DNA of 64,000 bases from Niebla homalea. Its lineage: Eukaryota; Ascomycota; Lecanoromycetes; Lecanorales; Ramalinaceae. Position 1 is the stretch's first letter. Every line of letters starts with the position of its first letter. Positions 49,400 through 61,734 of this stretch are shown in pieces. Made by a program: the position numbers and the translations under genes. Below the pieces are notes generated by a model, which was not told the origin of the DNA, searched no databases, and saw nothing but the letters and a program-made list of their open reading frames with translations. Location: assembly GCA_019925105.1 (NCBI GenBank), contig JAHGAU010000039.1:186001-250000 (forward strand), written 5' to 3'.

Positions 49400-52300
49400 C
49401 TTTAAAAATTAAAAGAAAAAGATATTTTTAAAATATATATAATTTTAAAAAATCGTTATAATATTAATATTAAATATTTAATTAATATTATAAAAAACTT
49501 AAATATAATTTAAAAATAATTTAAATATTAATATAAACTATAAAGGTTTAAGTTATATATAAAGTTTATATAAAAATTTATAAGCTTATAAAAAAAAAAT
49601 CTTAAATATAATAATTAATAAGTATAATAACTATTATTAAAAAGTTTATATTAAAATTAAAGTAATTAATAATTCCTTAATTATTTTATATTATTTTATT
49701 ATTTAAATATTCTTAAATAAATTAAAAGAATTATAATAAACGTAATACTTAGTATTTATTTAAACGGCTATATAATAAAGCTTAAGTACCCTTAAATTTT
49801 ATAATATTATATAAAAACCTATAATAAAGAAACTTAAACGGTTATTTAATAATTAAACGTTTTAATATAAATTTATAAGGATATATTAAAAAGTTATAAT
49901 AAAAGGATTTTAATAAAACCCGGGAAAAACTTATTTATTAATATTATATTTAAAAAAAATATAATAATAAATATATTAAAAATAAATATTAAGATTTTTC
50001 CTTTAAAAAAAAAAAGCTTATAAAGTTCTATATTATTAAACTTAAGATTATTAAGGAAATTATTATATTTATAAACTTTTTAATAATAAACTTTTACTTA
50101 TTAATATATATATAATAATTAATAATAATAATATTAATTATTTTAATAAACTTATAAAAGTTAATAATCCTTAATAATAATTATAATTAATATATTTTTT
50201 ATAAAAAAAGATTCTTTTAAAGGAAGTTAAAACTTTATTAATCTTTATTTTTAAGGCTTAAGTTAATAAGAATAAATTATATAACGGGTATAAATATTAT
50301 TTATATAATATATAAGGTAAATAATAAACTTATTAAAATAAAATTTATAAATACGGTATATTTTCCGGTAAATTTAATTAATTTTATATTTAAAATATAA
50401 CTTTTAAATTATAAGGTTTAATTTAATATAATATTAATAATCCGGATAATAATATATAATTAAAAAAAGCTTATTTATAATAAATAAAATAATTTATTTA
50501 TAATTAATATCTAAGAATTTATTTTTATTATAATAACGTTTAATATATTTTTAATTATATTTACTTAATATATACGTATAAATTATTTTAAAGCTTAAAA
50601 ATTATTTTAATTAATAAATATATTAATTAAAATAGATTTTAAACGTAAATATTATAATAATAATAAAATTAAAAACGCTTATTATATATATTATATTACC
50701 GGACGGTTATATTTTTAATTATATAAAGAATATTTTAAATTTATAAAAAACTTATTAAAGCTTATTTATATAAACCTTTTAAGGATAATTAATCCTTAAA
50801 AGTATAACGGAATAATATATTATATAACCTTCCGTAATAATAAAATTATAATATTAAAAATTTACTTATTAATATATAAATTAAATATAATTTAATAATT
50901 TAAGGATTTTAAAGTTAATTATAAATAACCTCCGGATTAAAAAATTAAATACTTTTAAGCCGATAACGGGGGTAAATATATATTTAAGGCCTTTTTAAAT
51001 TATTTAAAATAATATAATATTATTTTTAAGGTAATAATACGTAAAAACCTTAAATAAAATTTAATTAATAAAAGGATTAACCGGGAAATTAATAAAAAAA
51101 TTAAAATTATACGGGTAATAAAGGGTATATTTAAAAGCTTTTAATCGGAATTAATTTAAATAATAAATTATATAATTATATAAATATTATATATATAACT
51201 TAAAAAAATAATATTATATTAAACTTAATATAATAAAAAACCGAACGTATTTTATATATAAACCTTAAAGTTAATTAAATATATAAAAATTATAAATTAC
51301 CGGATTAAGTTTAATAATAAGTTAAAATTATATATTTTAATAAATTTTAATAAAGGAATTAATAAATATTTTAAGGTAATTAATTTATAAATAAAACGGT
51401 TTAACTTTATAATAAAGAATATATATAACGTATATATTAAAGAAAAATAAATAATACCGTTAAATAACTTAAATTATAAAGAGCTTATTAATTAAATTTA
51501 AAAACTTAAAAAAATAAAAAAGCCTTAATAAAACTTTAATTTAAAAAAGAAGTTTAAAAATTTTAATTTAATTAAAACGGATATTAATAATATAAACTTT
51601 ATCTTTATTAAGTAAATTATAATCCTTATTTAACGGATAACTTTATTAGACCCTTTAAATTTAACGGTTAAAAACTTAAAAATTAATTATAATTAAGGGT
51701 AAAAATAATAAATTAAAAATTTAATTTAAAAATAATCTTAACTTTATATTTCCGGATAAATTACGTAATATATTATTAAATTTTATTTTTTTCGGTTTTA
51801 TTAACTTAAAATAAAAATAAATTATTATATTTTTTAATTTTAATATCCCTTAAAATAACCCCGGAATTTATTAAGTTTAAAATCTATAAAAAACTATAAT
51901 CAATAAATATATTTAAATAAATTAAAAATTAACGGAAAATAATAAATGTAATTCCTTTAAAGAAAACGATATTTAAATTTTAATTATATAAAATTAAATT
52001 CTTATTAACGTAATAATATTATAAAGATAATAAATTTATACTTTTAAATATAAAATTAATAATAATATAATTTATTATAAAGTTTAATAAATAATATATA
52101 ATTTTAAATAATATAAAAATATTAATTATAATAAAACGTTTATTTTAATAATAAAAATTATAAATTATAAGGTTCTTTTTATTTTTATAATAGTTAATAA
52201 TTAAGATTTAAAATAAATAAACGTTAAAATAATATTCCTTTACGGTTTTATTAAAGAAAAAATATATATAGAATAATTAAAAAAATAAAAAAAGATTAAT

Positions 52301-53470
52301 AAAAATAATAAAAAGCTTTATTATAAACTTAAAAAAAAGCCTATATAAATTAAAATAATTACCGTAATTATAATATAATCATTTTTAAGAATTTATAATT
52401 ATATAAAGTTTTAAATTTATTTATATAAATTATTATATATTTTTTTATTTTAAAATTAATATAATTATAATTATATATAAAAAGAACGTTTTAATAATTA
52501 ATCCGTTTAAATAAAAAATTTAAAATTTAAAAATTAAACTTAATTAAAAATTCCGTATATTTAAGTTAAATTTAATAAGTTATTATTTAAATATTATTAT
52601 TATTTAAGATTAATAAAATTCGATTAAATAATTTATTTTAATTAAAAATTTTATATTAAAAAGTAATATAAAATTACAATTAATAAAAAACTTATTTAAT
52701 ATATATATTTATATAAGTTAATTTTAAATTAAAATTATTACTTAAGGATTATTAAGTAAAGTTAAAGTTTAAATAATAATATTAATTAACCGTAAATTTA
52801 TTAATATATATTATATTAAATATATAATTAAATATAGCTTATATAATAATAATTATTAATTAATATTTTATAAATCTATTTTATTAATATTAATTATATA
52901 TAAAATAAATTATATATTATTTACGGATTATTATATATTTTTAATTAATATATAAAAGTAAATTTAAAACTTTTAATAAGTATATTAACTTTAATTTTAC
53001 GGTTAACTTTATCTGTAAGTTAACTTTAAGTTATTTCTTTAACGTAAAAAATATATTAATTTATTAATCTTTAAAAAAGTAATTAATTATAATATTATTT
53101 ATTTATAAAGCTAAATATATAGGCTAAACGTAAGTTATTAAAAAAGTTATTTAATTAAAGAATTTATTAAAGTAAATATAACTTAATAAATTTAAATATA
53201 TATTTATTATTATAATTTATAATAATAATTAAGGGGCTATTATATTAATTAAAAACCCGATATATTACGTAAAAATAAAGTACATAAGTATTTAACTATA
53301 TTAATTACAGGAATAATTTAAGGTTAATATTATTAATCTTAAGTATATTTATATTACGGAGTAAGTAATTAACGGGTTAATAAAGGCTTTATTTATTAAG
53401 ATTTTTATATAATTTAAATAGGCTTTAAGCCTTAAAGAACTATTATATTAATAGTTTAAAGACCATATAC
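49400..53470 (+). pseudogene. Copia A pol relic (integrase, RT, RNase H)
   Basis: The integrase shows H-I-D-L-F-G-P-I-N-P followed by Y-N-G-M-like residues near 50762-50820. A D-N-G-G-K-Y box, where the family has D-N-G-G-E-Y, is at about 50963-50982. The Copia RT box reads V-K-I-I-F-L-Y-G-F-I-K-E-K-I-Y at about 52220-52270, followed by L-K-K-S-L-Y-K-L-K (about 52325-52350). RNase H shows A-K-Y-I-G (about 53107) and N-Q-G-A-I with K-N-P (about 53225-53265). Frames are interrupted by many TAA codons. The order integrase before RT is diagnostic for Ty1/Copia. Gag and protease could not be placed. Confidence 0.8.
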
Positions 53471-55999
53471 TTATTAATAACGGACTTAATAATAAATTAA
53501 ATAATAAGTAATAAGTAAATAATAATTATATAAAAAAGTTAATAACTTAATAATTAAAGGAATTAATTATTTAATAACCAGGGGAACTATTTAATAAATA
53601 TAATAATTAAACTCTTATAATAAAGGATATAACGTTAAAGCTATAAAGAAGTTATTTAATAAATAAAATTTATAAATTATTTATAAAGTTTAAAAAGGAA
53701 TATTAAATATATAAAATCGTTACTTAAGAAATTACGTAATATAGATTAAATTAAATAAAATAAACGTATTAAACTTAAGTAAAATAACGGTATATAATTT
53801 GATATATAGTTTTATTTTATATATAGTAATAATTAAGCTACTTATATTTCTTAATTTTAATAATATATATAAACTTAAAAAACCGTTATAATATTAATAT
53901 TAAATATTTAATTAATATTATAAAAAACTTATATATAATTTAAAAACGATTTAAGGATTAATATAAGTTATAAGGGTCCGGGCTATATATAAAGTTTATA
54001 TAAAAGTTTATAAACTTATAAAAAATTTTAAATATAATAATTATTATTAAAAAGTCTATATTAAAATTAAAACGATTAATAACTCCTTAATTATCCCGGC
54101 TTATTTTATTATTTAAATATTCTTAAATAAATTAAAAAAATCGTAATAAATATAATATTTAATATTTATTTAAATAACTATATAATAAAGCTTAGGTATT
54201 TTTAAATTTTACGATATTATATAAAAAGCCTATAATAAAAAGGCTTAAGTAGTTATTTAATAATTAAATATCTTAATATAAACTTATAAGGATATATTAA
54301 AAGGTTATAATAAAAGGATCTTTAATAAAACCCGGGAAAAACTTATTTATTAATATTATACTTAAAAAAAACGTAATAATAAGTATATTAAAAATAAATA
54401 TGAAAACTTTTATTTTAAAAAAATTTTATAAAATTTTATATTAAGAAGCTTAGGATTATTAAGAAAATTATTATATTTATAAATTTTTTAATAATAAACT
54501 TTTACTTATTAATATATATATAATTATTAATAACGATAATATTAATTATTTTAATAAATTTATAGAAATTAATAATCCTTAATAATAATTATAATTAATA
54601 TATTTTTTATAAACTTTTTTTTTTTAAAAGGAATTAAAACTTTATTAATCCTTATTTTTAAGGTTTAAATTAATAAGAATAAACTATATAAAAGGTATGA
54701 ATATTATTTATATAATATATAGGGTAAATAATAAGCCCGTTAAAGTAAAATTTACGGATATAATATATTTTTTAATAAATTTAATTAATTTTATATTTAA
54801 AACGTAATTTTTAAATTATAAAGCTTAACTTAATACGATATAAACGGTCCGGACGGTAATATATAGTTAAAAAAAGCTTAATTATAATAAATAAAATAGC
54901 TTATTTATAATTAATTTATAGGAATTTACTTTTATTATAATAATATTTAACGTATTTTTAATTATATTTACTTAATATATACGTATAGGCTACCTTAAAG
55001 CTTAAAAATTATTTTAATTAATAAATATATTAATTAAAATAAATCTTAAATATAAATACCGTAATAATAATAAAATTAAAAACGTTTATTATATATATTA
55101 TATTATTAAATAATTATATTCTTAATTATGTAAGGGATATTTTAAACTTATAAAAAATCCGTTAAAACTTATTTATATAAATTTTTTAAAAATAATTAAT
55201 CCTTAAGGGTATAACGGAATAACGTATTATATAATCTTTTATAATAATAAAATATAATATTAAAGGTTTACTTATTAATATATAAATTAAACGTAATTTA
55301 ATAATTTAAAAAATTTAAAGTTAAATATAAATAAGCTCCGGATTAAAAAATTAAATGTTTTTAAGTTAACGGCGGAGGTAAATATATATTTAAGGCCTTT
55401 TTAAATTATTTAAAATAATATAAAATTCTCTTTAAAATAATAATACGTAAAAGCCTTAAATAAAATTTAATTAATAAGAAAATTAATTAAAAAAATTAAA
55501 AAGACTAAGGTTATATAAGTAATAAAAGGTATATTTAAAAACTTTTAACCGGAATTAATTTAAACGGTAAACTATATAATTATACGGATATTATATATAT
55601 AACTTAAAAAGGTAATATTATATTACGGATTTAATTAAATTAATTCCGGCGTTCTTTAATACGCGGCTTTTTAACCTTATTAATAACCGTAAAAACCTGA
55701 TACTTATAATATCAGGGTAAAAACCGGCGTTTACCAGGCCTTTACCCTTTATCCCTTAAGGTAAAGGATATTAACGGTTATTTAAAAAGTAATAATTTAT
55801 TTATATATTTCCTATATTTTAACTTCTTTAAGAAAATCTATAATATTATAACCGTATTTTTATAAAGGTTATTTTTAAGTTTATTATTTTTCCATTCCTT
55901 TATATATTTATATTATTTTAATTTTACGTAATATTTTTAAATATCCTTATTAATATTTATGTATTTAATATATATCCTTTTTATATTATTATCGCTATT

Positions 56000-58900
56000 A
56001 ACGTTTTTAAAAACTTTTAATAAGCGTTTATTATTATATTTTTATAACTATAAAAGATATTTTCCGGTTTATATAATTAACGTAATTAATTTCCGTTTCT
56101 TTTTTTTCTTCCTTAACCGGTAACAGACCTTTTTTATAAAGTCTTTAATAACTTTATTTATCTTTATAATAAAACTGAATTATAATAATAATCCGGTAAA
56201 TATTATAAACTTTATAATTACCTAGATACTTTACTTTATAGATAATATTTAATAATAATTATAAATATTAACTTTTATTATAAGTCTTAATTTAACTTCC
56301 GTAAATAAAGGATAAAAAATAAAAATATATATAACGTTTTACTTTTTTTATTTATATTTATATCCGGCGTTTATTTAATTTCCGGTATATATAATAAATA
56401 AGAAATAAATTAAATTATTCTTATCCGTCCGGAGTTAAATCGTTAATACGTTATTATTATTTTTTTATAATATTATAACGGCGGAAATACTTATTAATAA
56501 TCTTTTTATTATTAAGAGTTAAATAATGATAATTTTAAGGTATAAAGTCTTTATATTTTTATTAACGTTTAATTTACTTTATCGTAATTTATAAAATAAT
56601 TATTATATCCTTTACTTTTTAAATTCTTTTAATCTCGGTTTTTCTTACGTTTAACGGGAACTTATATATGCTTAAATTAATCTCCGGAATACCGGTAAAA
56701 TTAATTATTTTTTTAATTTATTTTTACTTTATTTTAATAAGAAAAGGGATAAATAATTTTTAATTTATTTTTTTAATTTAAAGCTTATTAAGATTTTAAC
56801 GGATCCGCTTATTTCTTATTATCGTAATTAAATATATATATTTTTTAATTTTATTTAAATAATTATTTAATTTAATAAGACTTTAATTAACGGTATAAAA
56901 ACTTTAAACTTTAATACCGGGATAAAAGTTACTTTATAAATATTATTAATTACTTTTAAGTACCGGTTCTAGACTTTTTATAATATTTAAATAAACTTTT
57001 TTTATATCTTAAAGTACCTTTAAATATATATTAAATAGTTATAACGTATATTATAGCTAACTTTATTATAACCTAATAAATAATCCAGGCTTTCTATAAC
57101 GTAACTTTTTATATTAATACGGCGAAATAAATGAAGTTTTTTTCTTATAAAATTAATTTTTAAACCTTTTTTATATAATCCTTTTAATCGAGCTTCTTAT
57201 TTACTTAAAAATTAAGGATTTTAATATTAATATCCGGCTTTATTATAACTTTATTTAAGTTTATTATAATTATTATATTATGTAACTTTAAGCTTTTAAT
57301 TATATAAATGAACTTATATTTATATAACGTAAATTAAACCCCGTAAGTTCTCGCTTATTAAAGATAGACTTTATAGGTTTATTTTAATTTTAAATAGTTT
57401 ATACGTATAAAGATATTATAAATTAAAAAATAAACATTATTAATAAAGTTTTTAACTTAAACCTTTTATTTTAATTTAATAAGTTTTTCGATTAATAAAC
57501 CGTTAAAGAATAAAAATAATATAAAAGAAATAAGCAATCTTTAAGAAATCCTTATTATAATAAGCTTTATTAAACTTATTTTTTATTTTAAATTAATTAA
57601 CGTAATTTAATCGCTTAAGAAATTCTTTATTTATTTAATTAAAAAGAATAATATCCTTTTTTTCCTTAAGTTATATAGTAACTTTTAATAATTTATTTTA
57701 TTAAAAATACTTATAATATTGAGAAAAAAAAGACTTATAATATACTTTTTCTTATAACCCTATATTATATATATACCGTTAATTAGTCCTTTAAGTGCTA
57801 TTTTTATTAACTGATTTTTCTTTATTTTTATTTATTAATCGGAAAGAAATCCGTAATTCTTTATATAATTATTAAGGATCTTTATTATTATTATTTCTAA
57901 GGTTTTTCTTAATATATATAGGAATATAATAAGTTTATAAAACTTTATTTTAAAGTAATCCGGCTTAATAAACTTTTTAAGGATAATCGTTTTTACTTCC
58001 TTAAATTTACGTAAATAATAATTAACGTTAAAATATACTTAAAAAAAGTAAATAAAGATTTTCTTAAATAGTAAAATTATTATTATTAAGAATTTATTAA
58101 GAATCCTATTCGGTCCCGGGGCTTTATTTTTCTTTAATTTATTAATCGCTTTAATTACTATATCTTATATTATTACCTTATTTATTAATACGGGGTTAAG
58201 GTACGTAACGCCGTCGATATCGTTTGAATTAATATCTAGCGGAGGGGGGAAAAATGCTCCTTTAAAAGCTTTGATTTTATTCTCTATTATACTTTATTAG
58301 CTTCTAAATACCACGAGGTAAGACCGTTAAGTTATATACTGTAGACTGAAAGTATATTTATTTAGCCTTCTTAATAATTTTTTCCTTTTCTTTTTAAGTA
58401 ACCCTTAATTAATTAAGTATCTCTTAATTCCTATACTTAAAAGTTTACTTAATTAGCCTTTTTACCTTTACGGTTACGGTCGTATACTTTTTATTTTAAT
58501 AAATTTTAACTTTTTAAGAAGGTTTTACTATTAAAAAATCTTATTGATTATTTTATTTAATACTTTTATTATTTACTTTATAAAGAGGTCGATCCGGTCT
58601 TTATTATTTAATTAAGGGAGGTCCGTAAATTATATTATTATTTCTTCCGTTTTTATATAAATCTTTATTTCTTTAATTATTTTTTACGTTTTCCTTATTA
58701 ATAATAACAAAGTTATATTAACGGTTTAATTTAAGGTTATTTATATCGGTATATAATCTGAATTATATTTTAAGTCCTTTTATAATTTATATATTATAAT
58801 TATACCGGTAACCTTTTCCGTATTAAAGGTTAGATTAATCGTCGTTTTAAACTTATAATTCTTTTACGTAATAATCTTTTATAATAATAATAATAAAAAA

Positions 58901-59900
58901 TTAACTTAAATAATAATTATTAATAAATTATTTAATTTAACGTAATTTATTATATATTTTTCCTCGTTCTATATATAATAATATAAGTTAAAGTCTTTAA
59001 GTAATATATATTTACTTAAAATAATTAAGACTTTTTTAAATAATAATATTATAAAAGGTTTTGCCTTATTAACCGGTAATAGGTTATATACGTTATAAAT
59101 ATTAAGATTGCCCTTTAAGTCCCCTTATTTTATAATACGGAATATATAAAGGTTTTTATTATAATAAGTAATATCTTAATTATTTATATTAAATTATTTA
59201 TTTATAAAAAAGTATATTCTAATTATTTTATCCCCCTTAAAGGTTAAGTAAAACCCCTCTTCCGGGTTAATAAATAAATATATATATAAGTTATACGGTA
59301 ATTCTTATATTATTATAACGTTAACGTTTTTAACTTTTTTCAATTTAAATATTAATATTATTACTTTAATTCTTTTATTATAAACGTTATATTATATTAC
59401 TCTTAAAAGCGTTAATATATTATATATTAACCTTTATAAAAACTTCCTTTTTTATACCCGTTTAAGTTATAGACTTCTTATTAAAGTTAAATATTTTTTA
59501 ACTTAATATTTTCCCGGTTATTATTAAAGATATAAAGTAGTTAGTCCTTAAGGTCGGGATTATAAAGAACTTTCTCTTCTTTACTTTATCCGTTACCGTT
59601 TATACCCCTTATTATTTAATTAATTAAGTTTACGTTTTAAGGCTACCTTTAATTAACTTATTAAGCCACTTTCGTATATATTATACCGTTGGATTTTTAC
59701 GGTTATCCGGGTCTCCTTACGTTTAATCTCGCTGGTTTTTATTATATACTTAAAATCTTATATTAGGTATCCCTCTTTATTATACGTAACGTATTTAAGT
59801 ATACCCTTTATAAGCCCTTTAATTATTAATTTTATATATTTATAAGTATTATAATCCTCCGTATAAACTATATATTTTATAATATTAAAATATTTTATAA
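56000..59900 (-). pseudogene. LINE ORF2 relic (endonuclease and reverse transcriptase)
   Basis: The endonuclease region, about 58740-59060, shows K-D-F-N-L, where the family has G-D-F-N-L, then T-I-N-L-T-F and S-D-Y, where the family has S-D-H. This order is that of apurinic-type LINE endonucleases. The RT begins with K-L-K-K-N-K-A-P-G-P-N-R-I at about 58104-58140, followed by F-K-P-D-Y-F and K-T-L-E, as in Tad1/Jockey/I elements. A downstream W-I-I-Y-Q-V segment fits the region after the catalytic core. TAA/TAG codons break the frame at former Gln or Trp codons. Boundaries are approximate, and the start region is displaced by the inserted fragment. Confidence 0.75.
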
Positions 59901-59918
59901 TAATATATTTATAGCTTT

Positions 59919-60308
59919 GGTGCAAGAGGGGTATATGTTAAGCGCGTGAGTGTTGGTGAGGACATTCACAGGTGCTACGTAAGGTCAGGGCAGTACAGAT
60001 ATATAAAGGAGCGGAAGAGTAACGAGCCTGGGGGTAGCCCCTATAAGGATACGGTCGTGGTATTATGGATTTTCTTAGGGGAGTTAGAATATAGGAAGTA
60101 TATAAATAAATTATTACTTTCTGGACGGCCGTTAACATTTTTTACTTTAAGGGATGGAGGATAAAGGCCTGGTAAATTCCGGTTTTTATCCTGACGTTAT
60201 AAATGTCAGGTTTTTGCGGCTATTAATAAGGTTAAAAGGCTACATATTAAGGAACGCCGGAATTAGCTTAGCTAGACCCGTAGTATAAATCAATCAATTA
60301 ATCAATCA
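59919..60308 (+). mobile_element. 390-bp LINE 3' fragment inserted within the LINE, unmutated
   Basis: Plus-strand copy of the family 3' end, closing with ATCA units. It is flanked by the 14-bp duplication ATATTTATAGCTTT (59905-59918 and 60309-60322). It matches 26254-26564 and the 3' parts of the long copies and retains most CpA/TpG. A stretch of the ORF2 C-terminus is still open (59946-60164). It is inverted relative to the host LINE. Confidence 0.85.
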
Positions 60309-60399
60309 ATATTTATAGCTTTAATACTTAAAATATTAATAAATATTAACCGTTTTATCTTATAATTAAGTTATTTTAAAAGATCCCTTTTTAATAATC

Positions 60400-61734
60400 C
60401 TTTTATTTAAAACGTTATTATATATTTTTATTAACGTTACGTTTAATATAATAATAAAATACCTCTTTACGCGTCTTAAGGAGTTAAATCTTTTTACCAC
60501 CGGTAAAAGCTTATAATTAACGATCTTAAACCTTAAATAAAGAACTATATTCTCCTTTTTTATATTCTTTAATATAATTTTTTTTTTTTGGTTTCTTTAA
60601 AACGCAATAAATATATCTTATTTATTATAACGGTAAATAATTACCTTAAAACCTCAATTAATTTATACTTTCCTTTATTAATTTAAGTTTTAAATTTTTT
60701 TAAGCTTTCCTTTATTTTTAAAAATATTATATTAAAAAGGATATCCTTACTTTATAATTTACGTACCGTAATAATCTATTTTATTAATAGTTTTATTATT
60801 ACCTTAAAAGCTTTTATTAACTATAATAAGTTTACTTTTATAATTGCGTTCTTTTCTTCGTTATTAAATAAACGGACCGTTATTATCTTTACCTTCCTTA
60901 ATATAATTACTTTTCTTTTATTATCCTTTTATTCTCTGCCGTAAGTACCCCCTTTATTATCTTTATTACTTAACTCTTTTTTATTTAAAAAGCCGCCGCC
61001 TTTATATCCTCGCTTTATATACTTAACTTTAAACCGCCGTTTTTATTTTTTATTAATATCCTTATTACCGTCCCTTAAGAGCTTTATAACCGTTCCGCCT
61101 CCCTTAACTTTATCCCTATTTTTATATAGAAGTCCCTTACGCCTTTTATCTTAATCTATAATATTGATTAAGTTTTTAACGTAATATCCTTTTATTTTAT
61201 TATAAGGAGTTTTTTTAAGGCTTTTATTACTTTTTTTACCGCTTTTTCGCTTTTACTTACCGGGCAATATACCGTTTCCGCTTCTTATTTTTAATCCTTT
61301 AAAATCTTATTCCTTTTATTAATTTTATTTCCTTTTTATATACCCTTAATAGTATTTTCGTTACGGTCTTTTTACCCTTTTCCCCCGCTTATACCCCTCG
61401 CCATTAATACCGTATCGGCCTTCTTACCCCTTTATTTACCTATTACCTCCGTATTATTATTACGTGTTTTACGTATTTCGATATACGCATTTTATTAACC
61501 TTAATTTTCTTACCTATTTTAAGCGTTATTTAACTTATTATTATTATATTATCCGTATATATTATCGCTATTTCTATTAATATAAGTTACTTACCCGTTT
61601 ACCACCTTATTCTTAATTATTACGTTACTTCTATTTATCGTACTTAATATACTTTCTTCACTATTACGAGAGCTATAGGTATACGTATCGTTTTGGACCT
61701 TTGGGGTCCCTTCGTTCGTCGCCATGTAACTCAT
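60400..61734 (-). pseudogene. LINE ORF1 (gag-like) relic
   Basis: From the ATG at 61734 (M-S-Y-M-A-T-N-E-G) the first ~50 codons are intact and unmutated. The same frame then continues for several hundred codons with interruptions almost only at TAA/TAG, giving a Lys-, Asn- and Gln-rich hydrophilic protein as expected for ORF1. An initial segment near 61600-61734 is Ser/Thr-rich. No zinc knuckle was identified with confidence. It lies directly before ORF2 on the same strand. Confidence 0.65.

Larger units (their letters stand above)
47658..53862 (+). mobile_element. Ty1/Copia LTR retrotransposon A, RIP-inactivated
   Basis: Direct LTRs of about 163 bp at 47658-47820 and 53701-53862 start TGTTAAAT (now TATTAAAT) and end near TTTTAATA. 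A purine run (AAAAAGGAA) precedes the right LTR. The interior carries, in order, integrase, RT and RNase H of the Copia type. A 148-bp solo LTR (48199-48346) interrupts the gag region. Nearly all CpA is gone. No clear 5-bp duplication remains. Confidence 0.8.
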
